A stretch of DNA of 64,000 nt, from positions 46,403,563 through 46,467,562 of the forward strand of contig JARCOQ010000005.1 in the NCBI GenBank assembly GCA_029207755.1, in the 5' to 3' direction. This document shows, piece by piece, positions 23,362 to 36,932 of this stretch. The notes under the pieces were generated by a model. That model worked only from the letters and a program-made list of their open reading frames with translations, did no database searches and had not been told where the DNA came from. The first letter of the stretch is position 1. Each line of letters begins with the position of its first letter. The DNA comes from Chamaea fasciata. Its lineage: Eukaryota; Chordata; Aves; Passeriformes; Sylviidae. The position numbers were made by a program, and so were the translations under genes.

Positions 23362-26278
23362 ATTTGGAAAAACAGTGAGAAAGTCTGGCAGCCAAGACGT
23401 TTCTACATCCAAGATACAGTAATTTTCTGTCCTAAGCTTCATGGTAGAAACCCTAAAAAGGTGATAGGCATGAAAGCCCAAACAGCAGACATTTGAAGTC
23501 CATAAATGAATGGCCCAGATGGAAGCTAGAATTTTAAATTATGACATAAAAGAGAAAAAGATTGCAAAGTGGAATAGAACATACTTACATTTTTAGTATA
23601 AAAATCTTGTAACAGGGAATCTTATGATCCTTTTACCCCTAAGGAACATCAGCATGAAAATATGTCATCATAGGTAAGGGCTTGGTCATTTTTACAAACC
23701 TAATTTCCATCTGTAGTACAATGCCACTGGCCAAACAAAGTATTTTAGGGTTGCCTTACTGGATCTCTGTTTACTAGTTTAACCTGGTGTTTGCTCTTGT
23801 GCTTTGCTGATATATCACTGTAATTTGTTTACTTCCCTAACCACGACAAGATATTGCATCAGTGACTTTAAGTTTCTGTTTAACATCAATGTTTCAGGCT
23901 GTCTTGCCCAAAATTGATTCAAAGAAGTTAGAGCTGGAGAAGATCTTTATTTAGTGTCCCATTAAATCTCTGCAAATACAATGATATTTCCTAGGGTTTT
24001 TTTCCCCCCAGACTAGATTAAAAGGTCCCAAATGAGAAAGTTTTGGCTATTTTCACAACAGTCTTTTACACTGCACCTCAGTGATACTTTATATTACTGA
24101 TACTGAACTCTCAAGTTTGGTTTTTTTCCTTTACTTTTACCAATAGCCTTTGCTGGCATTTATTCTTTTGTAAATAAATTTATTCTTTTTTCGTATTTCA
24201 GTGATTTGCACACTATTATGTTACTGCTTGTGTAGGAAAAGTTACACAAATATTCCAAAAAGTCTATGCCCTTAATCAAACCAGATCTATTGAATGCTTT
24301 ATAATATTTGTATTTAGTCTCTCAAGACCAAGGTTTATTTGCTCCACTGTAATTTCTGTTATTTTCCTGACAATGTAATTATCATAAAAAAGCTTGATAT
24401 TATTTTTGCAGCCCATTTCTACACATACAGTTCAAAATAGGACACCAGCCTTCCTAGATGTATATAACTGCTAACAAAATTTTCAACTTAGTTTAAATAA
24501 AGCATTTCTAAAGCTTAGTGAAACCTCTGTTTTATCAGATTGCCAATAAATACAGTAACATGAGAAACAAAAAACATAACACCTACCAAAAGTAGAGCCA
24601 CTGAGAATGAACAGTGACAAAATGACAGAAGAAGATATTCTAGAAAGTGATTAGAAACAGATGCTTCCAATGCAAATAGGCATGTTAGAGCTGCAGAAGG
24701 CAGAAAGGTTAGGAAAGCAGGAAGGTAGAAAGGCAGGAATGAGCAGATAACAATCCCTAATAAGCATGCACAAGGATCATATCAATTGCTGATAGGGAAA
24801 GCAGACATTTCAATAAAATCATATTGCACGCTATTTGTTGAGGGTTTCCTGAACAAAGAAGGCTGTGGGACCTTTGTGTCCCCTTTGCCATCCTATTGCT
24901 GTTTTCTTTTCCCTGTTTTCCTTCCCCTGCCCTGCAAGCCCAGAGATTCTGTTTGCCCGCGGTGAACTCTGTCTGCAGCAAGGGCAAAACTGAAAATATA
25001 TGTCCTTGACAAATTGACTGTTTTCACTGTTCTGCAAAAATAATGGGAGGGAAGAGGATTGGCATAAATGAGCTAGCTAGATGATAATAATAATGAGGTT
25101 TCATAGACAGTCCAAAAGTGACGGTTATTTTTGACATGTAGTGGACAGTTGAGGAAAGGCAAATGAGGCACAAAGTGCAGACCCAGCAATTTGTTACTTT
25201 GTGATGTCTAATTACTGCCCACAGCTGATATCCTGAGAGAACAGGGAGGAGTCCTGCTGCAACTTCTGGCAGAGGCAGAATCTGTTTGATAAAACCAAAT
25301 GAAGGGGCAAATTCTGACAATTCTTGTAGCTTTTTTTTTGAGAAGTTTTTCTACTTCTACCGTACATTAATCAAAGTAAGTCACTTCAGTACTGATGCTT
25401 GTTACAGAAGGAAAGGAATATATTCACCTGTCTGTGATATTGAAGAAAACACTTGGGATTTTCCCCAAATTGAAGATGACACAGAAAGACAAAGTGCTGG
25501 AAGGAGTTACCAAGAAAGTCATAATCTAGACCTGTGAGGGAATTGTAAGAGAAAACAACCTAGGTTTTTTTAGGACAAATCTTGACTGAAAACTTATTTC
25601 CTTTCTTGAGAGACTTAATATGACACTGGGCAAAATAAAAGCAGAAGGACACATTCTTAAGCCTTTGTTCAAGTAATTGGAAAGACTAAAGAAAAGAAAA
25701 AGGTATTATTGGAGCAGAACTCCTTGTAATACCATACTCGCTGTACTGTATGTGTGGCCACTGTAGGGGCATCAGAAACTAAATTCAGCACTGAGCACGG
25801 ACTTCTAAGTTGCCTCAAAACTAGCCAAAGAAAGGCGAGCAGGAACAATATCCTGCAGCAAAGCCCTGTATATTTCTGACCAGAGAGAAGAGCTATTCAG
25901 ATGCAGAAGACATTGCTGATAAGAGTTTTACTACCCAAGCATGCAAACTGCTCAATTTTAACTTTAAAATTAGATCATATCTCTTTATGCTAGTGTGTGG
26001 ACAGCATAGTAATGCAGTGCTTTTTAAATGCCTAGGAAAATATGTGATATATTTATGAAACCGTATACCAAATGAAAAAAGGGACTTTTTTGTCTTTTTG
26101 AGAGAAATAATATCTTTTAATGTGAAGTGGTTTTTTATGGTAAAAGGAGTATGCCACGGACTATAAATGGTGCAGTGAAACATAAAGTCTTAGGTTCTAA
26201 TGTATATTTTCAGTAGTATCCGAAGACTCTAGCATTTGTAAACATATTTTTCTAGTCCTGTTCCTCTGAGTGCTCTCA

Positions 26279-26334
26279 TCTGCAAGATGGCTTCTAGAGT
26301 TCCCTTCCACCCTAAATTACTTGGGATCCTATGA
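26279..26334 (+). mobile_element. Diverged CR1 3'-end fragment
   Basis: The stretch around CTAGAGTTCCCTTCCACC and the following GGGATCCTATGA resembles the CR1 3'UTR end, in which a GGTCCCTTCCAACC block precedes an ATTCTRTGATTCTATGA tail. It is short and several bases differ, so it is either an old CR1 relic or chance similarity. Orientation is plus (tail at the right). Confidence 0.4.
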
Positions 26335-29300
26335 AAGAAACAGGGTAGCATGGAAGTAAAAGTAACTAAGACCTGAAGATATTTTGGTGTTAATTTTACT
26401 TTAAGAAATAAACTCTAGCTTCAGTGCTCTTAGCTGATAGAAGAACAGCTGCATTTGAATGATTAATTTATACAGGCTGAGTTCTGCCCCCAGTTACTCA
26501 GGTTTCTTTCCCACCAATTTCCTCTGGAACTTGTTTAAGCAGGATATAAATTAGTACTTGGAGTGCCACTAGGCCAGTTCATTCCGGGGTATTTATATAA
26601 TGTCTTTCAATAAGTCAATTATTTGGGGTTAGACACTGATAATTCCTTTAGATTTTAGTGGCATTACCACTAGAGAGAATCTGAGTGCCCAACCAAGAGA
26701 GGCAGAAAGTAACTTTGAAAAGCTTTTCAAAATAGAAAAAAATACAGGTAAAAAAGTAATCTCCTTTTTAATTTCATGGAAACATCTGATTTGATAATTA
26801 GCAATGATTCTCAAATTGCTACTCCTTGTAATATCTGCAATTAGAAATGAGCATTATACAATATATTTATGTGTATTACAATTTTTATATGAGCATGGGA
26901 AGTTTTCCTATCAGTAAGTTATACAAAATCTCAAAAAAACTATAATATGCAAAAATAACTAGACTAGTTAAATGACAAAGCATTTGCCACATTAAATTGT
27001 CATTGCATGATAATTACCAGAAACCACTGCAACTCGATTAAGATGCTATTCTTTCCCTATAAACCACTCCGAGAATGGCTACAGCACATTTCCAATCAGC
27101 ATCTGGTGAAAATTCTTCTGAATATATTGTTAGGCTGGAGGCAGCAAGGCAGGTAAGCCTCAAGGACTCATGACCAAAGTGCAGGAGAGTATTTGGATGT
27201 AGGCAGGGGCTGTGTCCAAGTCTATTACAGAATGAAAACTCCCTGCATTCAACACAAAACCCCCCACAAATCCACGGAATTTGTCTTTGCCAGTGACCTT
27301 TAGCCAAGTCCTGGATATGTCAGAATAAATTATTAAAGGCAAATGCCCCTATCTTAATAGACAACTTACTCTTTTCTTTTCTCATTTTAGAAATGTATAG
27401 ATTTCTTATAAAATTTACTGTGATAATTCTACCAGTAATTCAAAATACTTTCATAGGAGTAAAGAAACCTGGAGAAAATACCTTGACTTTTCCAGTTTCT
27501 GTTGACAGGGAAACAACATAGTATGACGCTTTCAGCAGAACAAACTTCTAGGTTGTGTTCATGTATTCTGTCTGTCATGTACCAATTAGCACTGTTCTAT
27601 CTTTCCCCCAAAAGATTCAGATGGTTTGCTGGACTTCATTCTTTTTGAGTGACAATAAAAAGCAGAAGTATCTCCTAAGTTCAAATACACATACCAACAA
27701 TGAGCTACTGTTCAGGACAAGATCTGTAACGTTCAGATTGTACTCTTACACGTCTCTTTTTCTTCAGCTGACTGAGTTAAATACAGAGGTAAACTGCCAA
27801 TTAGAACTCTCAAACCTTAAAACTGAGATCTGATTAGAAGCACTCTGTGGAAAAACAGGCTTGCAGCATTGTTCTTTTTCTTTCTCACACATCTTCTGTT
27901 TTTTGTGAAATAAAATTCCAGGTGTGGAAATGAAGAGCCATTCAGAAGAACAAATGTAGCCATTCACTATAAATACCCTAAAAATCAATCTGAAAATAAT
28001 TAATGCATCCAGTGGCACAAATAGACCAGTTATGTGAAATGCAAATTTAAAGAATGCTAGAAATTATTTCTGATGCATCCACTAGCCCGCCACAACAATT
28101 TTATTTTGTGAACTACTATATGTAAAGTATTACTATTTGATACTTAATCAGTAATTACCAAAGTATAATTGGAAACACTTGCTAGTAACCAATGCTTTAA
28201 GAACTTACTACATTCCATAAAAGGGAAGCAGTCAAAGCACTAGGATGCCTACTAAATATAAAACATATCAAGAAAACCAGATAATTTCCTACAGTGGAAA
28301 GCATTATTCGTTCCTCTCCACACTCCATTTAGCAGTCATCTGTTCCTATGATCTGTCTTTTAGAGCTTCAGTTTCAGCAGGGCTCCAGAATCTCTGGATT
28401 TACACCTCTGAATGGCATCCCAAAGCAAACCAGTGGGAGCCACAGGTACTTCAGAACTTGCTCATCACTTTGCAGAATCGGAATCACTAAAAAGTTCCCA
28501 GGGAAGCACTCTGACAGAGTGAAGTACGGGCCACTATCCCTACAGAGACCTTTGCACTGTCAGCAGTGATACACGCCATAAGTCATTGAAATCAGTCTGG
28601 GTTTGATCCTTTGGGTTTTGTGGCAGCTGGATAATGAATTTATGCCACATTCTCTCTCTTTACCATAGGAATTGTTTATTCTTACATAACAGTCAAAAGA
28701 AAAGAGAAATATTTTGTGGGAAAAGAGTGATTTAAATGCCTAAGGGTTCAACCTCCCTTTGATGTCCATGGACAAGCCAGTGACTCTGAATGGTCCCTTT
28801 TGGACCAAATTCTCATCAATTTAGTTTAATGAATTTGCTGCTTTTAAATAGATGGGCAGACAGGATAGGAAGTCAGAATGATACTTGTTCATACTTGGAA
28901 TGGACATTCCAAATCAAAGCCTCTCTAAAGTAGTTTAAATTGAGCAGCAGCATTATAAAGTAAAAGATCAATGGCTTTAGATTGGTAACATTTTTGAACA
29001 AATGAAAATCTCCAAGCTACTATTTGTTTTACCTGAAACTAACACATGTGCCATTAGAAAAAAAACAACAAAAAAGAAATAAGTTGACAGTTGCTCTGTG
29101 GCTCACTGATAATTACTTTCCTCGCCTTTTCATGAAGATTTAGCACCACCATCATGCCCAAGTTTCTCAATTTAAAGATGAATAGACCTGAAGATGCCAA
29201 ATCCTTAATCCCTACAAGTGAGGACGTCTCCATATTGCCTGGCAGTAATTATTCTGGCTAACAACACTGTGTTAACAGGTTCTCAAGAGAATCATTTTTT

Positions 29301-30652
29301 TCTAGATCAGGAGTCAGTGATCAACCTTAAAGTATTACTTATGGTCTTGTCCACAATAGCAGAAAGGAAAAAATAAAGAATTCCAAACTGGGAACTTAAG
29401 AAGCTCTTCTGAGGCATATTTCATTACCATTTGCTCTGAAAAATTCTCTGCTCAAGATTTACTTGAACTTCAGGGGATTACGGTAAATCATGAGGAGAAC
29501 ACAAACGTTGCTTTAGCTTTCTCAAAGTATGAAAACATAAATGAAAAGTTCTTTCACTGGGGGGAGGAGAGGAAGGGAAAGAGATGACTAAGCCCTGCAG
29601 TTCTGGCACATTAAGGGGAGGGAAGGACTGTCCTGAAGCAGGAAAACAATAACCTAAAAAATAAAAAGAAAAGAAAAGTTATTAAAGCACTCAGAAGAAT
29701 TCTTTTTTTAATCTGACTTCTAGTTCAGTTCATAATCAGATTTTTTTCCATTTAATTCTTATTTTCAAGAACTGTGGTTTTTATAACAGTATTATTTCAG
29801 TGGTTTTTTTTTCTGCTTCCGTAAAGAGTTCCAGAGCATGTATTGGGCAGAATGTCAGCAAAAAGGACTTCAGTAGTTTCAGCTCTTACTCAAGGCCAGG
29901 GCATGGTAACCTTTAAAATGAAATATACATTACCATGCCTTCTTGCAGAAATTTCAGCAATAATCAATGCCTTTGGAAACAAACATTCAGCTGCTAGCAT
30001 GACAACAGTTAGTTGGGAAACTACACAGAGCACCCTAACAGCAACTAATTTACAAAAAATTGGATGAAGTGCAAAGAATAAACAGACCTTTCTACCTCAG
30101 GACACTTTCTCTAATTAAAAGTAACCAAACCTACATTTCATAAAGCACACCGATTCCTTTAATAGCTATACTTATTATCAGGCTCATTTCATGCTTGCAA
30201 TAGAAATTTCTTTAGAAAGGAGTTCAGCTGTCATCTCCACAGAAACTAATTCCATAATGAGCTGATGAGTTCCAGGAGGATATCGTTGCTTTTCCTTCCT
30301 CCTGCCATGTGCTTTGGATCATGCTCATATTGAATTATAAAAAATCCCAACTGTGACACTTACTGGGGAAAATTTTCATATTATTTGATTAACTACTAGA
30401 ATAGAGAACTGTACTGTTCTCAGCTTTCTGCTAATCAGGTAGTACAGTGTGAGGAAGAAGGAACTATTTTAAAGTGTTCTAGATTGAAACATTATTTTCT
30501 ACTTAGATCATGACTTGAATTGATGATATGATTTTAGTGCTTTGGCTGGCAGTCTTTGATAGCCAGTTCCTACAGATTTAGGAGAGGCTTTTGAAGTAGT
30601 TGTGAAAGTGCTTTTGATGGCTTCTCCTGGAAGATTGATTGAATAGTGAAGT

Positions 30653-30720
30653 GTTAACAAAAACTGAGTTCATTATCCAGCATCGTTTTGGGGTGCATAA
30701 TGAACTCAGTTGGGTTTAAC
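30653..30720. repeat. 68-nt imperfect hairpin with 15-bp perfect core
   Basis: The arms at 30662-30676 and 30697-30711 (AACTGAGTTCATTAT and its complement) pair perfectly. After a four-by-four mismatched internal loop, GTTAA (30653-30657) pairs with TTAAC (30716-30720). The loop is 20 nt and can add a GCA/TGC pairing. Overall size and the internal loop are near those of a pre-miRNA, but there is no evidence of transcription. It could equally be a small inverted-repeat relic. Confidence 0.7.
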
Positions 30721-30729
30721 TCTACTCCA

Positions 30730-30780
30730 GCCATAACCAGCACATGCGCAGAAATAAGGCCATAACCAGCACATGCACAG
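30730..30780 (+). repeat. 22-bp direct duplication, 29-bp period
   Basis: The copies at 30730-30751 and 30759-30780 share GCCATAACCAGCACATGC and the following NCAG, differing at one base. The single difference is CGCAG versus CACAG, the change expected from CpG decay. The duplication begins ten bases after the hairpin at 30653-30720. Confidence 0.85.
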
Positions 30781-33700
30781 GGTTTGCAGTTTTTTTCTGA
30801 AAACTTTAAACTAAGACTTTCAGCAAACGGAGTATTTTTATCAAAATGCAGATCTTCTCTATATGTTGAAGATTTTAATTTAAAAAGTGATCATTTTCAC
30901 CCTACGTAAAATTATGGCCTACACTGATTTATCTCATCCTGAGATAGGTTGTTATTATTATTTCAATCACCTCTTCAAGCAGTTCTCTCCACAACTATCA
31001 CAAACAGCATTGCTCCACATCTGCTTTTCTCACAGAACTCTGTTCTCTTTGATCCCTTAAACCTGTGACCCACCCCATTCATTGATCCAATTTTTATCTA
31101 ACTGTAGACATATTCAAAACCTGGCAGTTGGTAATTCCAGTACATGACAGGGCTTTTGATAGTGAGTCAGTTGCATGCAGAAGTCCTATGCTTCTGAACA
31201 GGCATGATACAAGATCCCAATGTTTTGTGTCTTTAAGATGAGGCACGTTTTAACTGTGTTTCATTTATGTCCTAGAACATTACACTTATTGTAATTAATC
31301 CTGTTTCCAGGGGGCAAGTTCCTTGCCAAGTTCTCAGGGTGAATTACCAAAACCCAAAGTCAAAATACCCTTTCTCAGTGCACATTTCCATACATGCTGT
31401 GTGAGAAGCTGGACCAGATTTTTACCTGGCAGCCACCACAGAACCATAATGGGTATTCAGTATTTTGTGTCTGATTTGCAATACATCAAACATTTCCCTA
31501 TGACCATGAAAGCCATCAGAGTGCAGCCAAGAGAAATATTTGCTTTCACCTGCCTTCAGCCTGTTTTCTATCCAGTGAGAGTCCCACCATCAGATAGGCT
31601 ATGAGAAAGATAAGTAACAATATTGTAGAAATTCTCTAATCCAGGAGGTACAAAGTGCTTTCAAATAACCAAGTCTCCCATTGCTGCTTGCTGTATAGGA
31701 TTTGAAAAATTCTGTGCTACCTCTATATTTAATAAGTAATGACAGGACAATGTCCTTCAGTTCTCAGATGCTTAAGTGTTTTTCTAATGCTATAGCACCT
31801 TCGGAGTATTAGTGAAGAAAGAAAACAAAGCAGTAAAATCAGTGACATTTTTCCCCCACTACACATTTTAATCCTTTATCTGCAAATCAAATAACACTTC
31901 TCCCATCTTTTCTGATTGGTTTGACCATTTCATCTTTTATAACTGCTTCTGATCCTCATTTGTCCACTTGGCAATGTAACACATTCAGAAATAAATATTA
32001 ATGCCCTTAAACTTACCATAGCTACATATTAGAACAAAAGAAAAAAAAGTCCAAGAAATTCACTAGTAGAAAATTAACATAAGGTCACAAATTTGGTCCC
32101 ATACCAAACTTTTAGAGATAATAAGGTTTTCTTGAACATAAAATGAAACTAAAACTGCACTAAAAAGTGAGGCTAAATTGTTTTAAGCTTTCTTTTAAAA
32201 ACCATATAAATGCTATAAGCTGTTGTTGCATAACAATTAGAAATTCTTTTTCAGTAAACTTTCACTTGTAAGTAACACTTAAATCTGTGCCTTAAGTGTA
32301 TATACACATCATGATCACTAATTGGTACAGATACTGCTGCTTCACTTTGCTTTGGAGCTGGGGTCATAAAAGTTCAAGCAAAGCAACGTAGAGGTTTAGC
32401 TGCGTGCTATTTCATCACCGCCTTGTGAAAATAGAGGTTGTTTCGGCAGTGTTAAATCAGAGTTAAGAAGCAAGACAACGTTTTATACTTCAGGACTTTC
32501 TTTTAACAGCCTTGTGCGCACCTATTAGTCCTCCCCTCTGAATCATTCCTGCACATCTTGAAAGCGAGGCCACTAAAGGAACACTGTGGTATTTCCAATG
32601 ACTCAGCTCTTTTTTCTTGTGCACCTATTTTGACCCTATTAACATTCTGGTCAGAATTCCTTTCCTTCTCACACAAAAAAGATAAAGTGAATGGAACCTG
32701 AAAGGACATGAATATGTAACACCCATTCCTTCTTCTGGTGTCCTGTCCAGACACTGCTAGTCAGGGTAGATTTGAAGCACTGTTTAATGCATATGGAAAT
32801 GCTGTCCTGCCAAACTAAGCAGCTGACCCAGAAACCATATCTCATTAATAAAATTTAGTATAGTATGAACAGAGATCCTTCAAGAACAGGAATATGTCAG
32901 AGACTTCCTAACCATATGTCCACTCCTGCTGTCATCAATTTAGTCTGAATTCTTGGAAAGGAAGAATCGATACTACCCTATACCTCTTTTCTATATTCTG
33001 ACTAATTCATATATATAGTGACTGAGAAGCAATATTTTTCTACAGTGGCCACAAAATTAGGATATAAAACATAATTATAAGAAATAGAAATCTAGGTTTA
33101 GAGAATTCTTATTCATATTTCAAATTAACTGTCGATTAACCCGAAATGTGTGTTTATATTCACATTTATAAATTGGCTGTCTTAGAAATATAAATCATAA
33201 ATAAATTCATAAGACTAATAATCAGAGTCTGTCTTACCAAAAGGATTCTAGGGGCAGTTAACTTTTTGAAAAAGAGCAGCTGCCAATATAGCTAGCAAAT
33301 TCTTCTAACTTTGCAGATGCCATAAGACTTACAATAGCTGTTGAAAAATGGATACATAAAATAAAAAAGAATCTACCACATTTTCAAAGGGATCCAGGCT
33401 ATATCCTTGCCAAATTAAGTTCCCATGACAGAATGTATTCTTTCACTGGTGAGTACAAATTAACAATACCTTTCATACATTTTTAAACTATATTGTGCAA
33501 AAGTAAATTGATTGTCTGCAGCGATATAATGTGCTGCAGCTGCTTAGTGATACTCTGACAGAAATTTGTCTTGACCATTTAAATAGACTAAATATGAAAA
33601 AAACCACATTGTACTGGCACTCACATGGGATCAAGATGCTGGTCAGAGTCTAGTTTAAACATTTTGCTCTCACGATAACTTTCTGGAACAGATTATTCTA

Positions 33701-34424
33701 CATCTCAAAGAGAAAGGCTTTTCAAGGAACACTTAGATCCTTTACCCCCTGTATAATAAGAGAGTGGTTGATAAATTTTCTTGTCCTGTTTATGAACTAC
33801 ATCTGGTATCACTGGCAGAACACTCCTGGAGGAATGAAGAAACTTTATGTACTTTTTATCTTCTTCACAGAGAATCAATTAGTAAAATTGTAAATTATAT
33901 CTCAATCACGTGTTGTTTAAAAGGAAAGAGCATTTCTCCAGTGTGATGTATTTTTCCCCAGTTCAAAAGAATCTGATAATGGCAGCTTATCTTTGGCAGT
34001 TTTCAGCAGACGGAAAGGTTGAATATATCTCATTGAACTAGATCTCTTTAAGCCAATACATCCAAACATGTTGTTCCCTGCTAACTTGATCCTCTATGCC
34101 ATTATCCTTGCCTACTCAAAGCAAGAAATGTTGTTTAACACTTATTGGTCACTCTCTATTTTTATACCATGTGTTAAACCCTTGGCCTCAAGATGCTGAG
34201 GAATTTTAAAGTGCATCTTTCCAATTCTGGGGGGGTTTTTTGATTAATAATATATTTTAATTCTGGCTGGTGCTCTCTTTAAAGAAAGGGCATCCTGTCT
34301 TGAAAGGGTTAAAATGAAGTTACTAGTCTTACTACTTTTAAATCCTTTGCCTCTGCTTAGGAAGATGTGTGGTAGTCTTTGAAAGGCTGTTGTGAAACTG
34401 TATTGCAAGGAAAGCACTAGAATT

Positions 34425-34453
34425 AAAAAAAAAAAAGAAAGAAAAAAAGAAAC
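34425..34453 (+). repeat. A-rich purine tract
   Basis: A run of A residues interrupted by single G residues, all purine. Low-complexity sequence with no attached retroelement body that I can recognise. Confidence 0.8.
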
Positions 34454-35699
34454 ATTTTAAAATCTTACTCTTCTTCCTGGAAAATACTCTTCAGTAAGGG
34501 AATCAAAAATGTTTCTTTTTTTAGCACCAAGTACAGCATAACATGAGGTAAAAAACCTGATATCAGTAGTTAATACCTTGCTTTATCTGTAAGAGATGAG
34601 AAAGGGAATGAAAAATTGTGTTGGCTTAACAAAACTGAGCTATGCCTCCAAGTTCGCAGCTGCACAATAGCAGAAAGGAAGAGTTACATTAGAAGAGAAG
34701 AACAAGGTGGAAGAACTAGAAAAATGCTAGGAAAAGTCAAGAAAATGAAGACTGGACAGAAAAAGTTTCATCCAGGAAAAGATACTGGATATGAGACAGT
34801 AGAGCTGAGCTCACTGAAAGACAGTGATTGACCATGCATAAGTGCACTGGCCTTTCTAACCCTGTCCTAAAACATATTGAGGACAAAGACCACTGGAAGT
34901 GTCCTACTTACATGGGACAGACAGACCCTCCACTTGTTAAGAAACACAAGGACAGCTATGATCCATGGTTGTACAAATATGCATTCATCCTGCACATTGC
35001 CTTTCTGTATGCTACTTTAGTTTTTCAGTCTGCTATGCTGTTATACCTCAAACTACAGTTTTATTACTTCGGAAGTACATTTCACTGAAAAATGTCATTC
35101 AACTGCATATCCCCTTTAATAATGAATTTTACTAACAAAATCAAAACAGGTACTATACTGTGCAATAATTTTCTACCCAATATTAACCACTCAAAACCTA
35201 AAATGCACTTTACAAATAAAGCACAGTGTTTTCTTAGTCATGACCCCAAGGCCCAAGAGGACATCTGAAGAACCAGCATTGCAGTCTATTGAGAGCATTC
35301 TGAAAGACTCTCTAGATCTGGTCCCCATCCATCACCTCTGTGTAAACACCTCTCTGATATGCAGGCACTACAAATGTCTACCACATGAAACGAGTATCAT
35401 TCTGTAATTTGGATACAAGTAACATCTTTCAGCATACAAACAACAATAATTTTTGTGAAACAGGGTAGCACGAGCCAAGGTGGGTCTTTCAGAACAAAAT
35501 CTGGAATTATAGCACCACTAATATCTGTTTCAGGCAGGAGTTTCATTATTCAGTGTTTGGAGAAGGTTGAAATTTCAAAATGTAAAGCTACAAGGGAACT
35601 TTTCAGATATTTATGTTAATGGATTAATCATAGCTAATCAACTGGTACTTGCAGCATCTTTTGCCCAGCGGTGAGAGGGCAAATATTAGCTATATATGA

Positions 35700-36240
35700 C
35701 TCACAGAATCACAGAATGGACAAGGTTGGAAGGGATGGGTCATTTGATCCAACCTTCCTGCCCAAACAGGGTCATTCTGGATCACATTGCACAGGATTGT
35801 GTCCAGATGGTTCTTGAGTATCTCCAGTGAGGAAGCCTCCACAACCTCTCTGGGCAATTTGTTCCAGCGCCCAGTCACCTGCATCACAAAGCAGCTGTGG
35901 AACTTCCTCAGGTGCAACTTCTGTTCATCAGTTTTTGCCCATTGCTTCTTGTCCTATTGCTTGGCACCACTGAGAAGAGCCTGGTCCATCCTCTTGACAC
36001 ACCCCCTTCAGATACTTACAGACATTGATGAGGTCCCTTCTCAGTCTTCTCTTCTTGAGGCTGAACAGATCCAGCTCCCTCAGCCTTTCCTCATAGCTGA
36101 GGTGTTCCAGTCCCCTCATAATCTTTTTTGCCCTTTGCTGGACCCGTGCCAGGAGCTCCATGTCTCTCCTGTACTGAGGAGCTCAGAACTGGGCACAGAT
36201 CTCCGAGGCCCCACCAGGGCTGAGTAGAGGGGTAAGATCA
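35700..36240 (-). pseudogene. CR1 ORF2 C-terminus and 3'UTR
   Basis: On the minus strand [12 protein letters not shown], then [39 protein letters not shown] and DLINVCKYLKG are followed, after a frame change, by MQVTGRWNKLPREVVEASS. These are conserved C-terminal blocks of CR1 ORF2. The 3'UTR follows, with a CR1-like block (rev-comp of GGTTGGAAGGGATGGGTC) and the terminal TTCTGTGATTCTGTGA. Two frames are needed to read the blocks, confirming decay. Confidence 0.92.
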
Positions 36241-36359
36241 TCTCCCTCAACCTGCTGGCAATGCTGAAGGGCTGTCCAGCACTCTGGAGTATCAGCCACT
36301 CCTCCCAGCTTTGTGACATCAGTGAACTTTCTGAGGAAGCATCTGCCCCCTCATCCAAG

Positions 36360-36905
36360 TCATTGAGGAGTAAGTTAAACAATGCTGGGCTCAGTACTGA
36401 ACCTTGAGGGACACTGCTAGTGACAGGCCTCCTACTAGACTCTGTGCCACTACCATAACCCTCCTGATATCTGCCGTTCAGTCTGTTCTCAATCTACCTT
36501 GCTGTCTACTCATCCAGCCCACACTTCCTGAGTTTGCCTTTGAGGACATTGTGAGACACAGTGCCAAAAGACTTCCTGAAGTTAAGGCAGGCGATATCCA
36601 CTGCTCTCCTCTCATTCATCCAGGTAGTTGTTTCATTTCAGAAGGTAATCAGGTTGGTCAAGTACGATTTACCTTTAGTGAATTCATGCTGACTACTCCT
36701 GATCACATTTCTGTCATCCATGTGGACAAAGACGACCTCCAGAATGAGGTGCTCCATCGTCTTTCCAGGGATTGAGGTGAGGCTGACTAGCCACTAGTTC
36801 CTTGTGACCTTCTTATCCTTTTTGAAAATCAGGATTCCCTTCCAGCCTGTAGCAGACACACCCCATAATATCACCTTTACTAGTCTGTCCCTTTTATCCT
36901 GACCC
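36360..36905 (-). pseudogene. CR1 ORF2 fragment: reverse-transcriptase blocks
   Basis: On the minus strand the reading includes IFKKDKK, then a position where the family has NYRPVSLTS but this copy has N-stop-WLVSLTS, then [28 protein letters not shown], a block like the family's AFDTVSHN, and [11 protein letters not shown]. This is the fingers-palm part of the reverse transcriptase. The TAG in the NYRP box is a direct disabling change. The sequence leaves the family just after NDLDEG, so the FADD catalytic box and much of the thumb region are deleted. Confidence 0.88.
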
Positions 36906-36932
36906 ATAAGCTTTTGACTTGCACATCATTTA

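Larger units (their letters stand above)
9541..35697. other. Long AT-rich non-coding stretch
   Basis: About 26 kb in which I found no recognisable exon on either strand. Open frames are short (mostly 60-118 codons), mutually overlapping and of low-complexity or random composition. The stretch holds the simple repeats, inverted repeats and one CR1 remnant listed separately. Its character fits an intergenic region or a very long intron. Conserved non-coding enhancers may be present but cannot be recognised without alignment to other genomes. Confidence 0.65.

Noticed and set aside
23925..23980. AGTTAGAGCTGGAGAAGATC as an ancient L3/CR1-like or MIR-like relic
   Set aside because: The similarity is short and rests on memory of mammalian repeat consensus. 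It is not supportable without a profile search.
25286..25537. Plus-strand frame ending ...ESHNLDL as a terminal coding exon
   Set aside because: The acceptor is mediocre, the peptide is unknown and no neighbouring exon supports it.
34616..35088. Two consecutive plus-strand frames (71 and 86 codons) as a small gene
   Set aside because: They are in separate reading contexts, with no recognisable domain and no promoter or CpG context. The hydrophobic end of the second is typical of AT-rich random frames.
35787..36227. Plus-strand 146-codon frame
   Set aside because: Antisense shadow of the CR1 ORF2 C-terminal region.
36404..36775. Plus-strand 123-codon frame
   Set aside because: It is the antisense shadow of the CR1 reverse-transcriptase region, whose coding sense is the minus strand.
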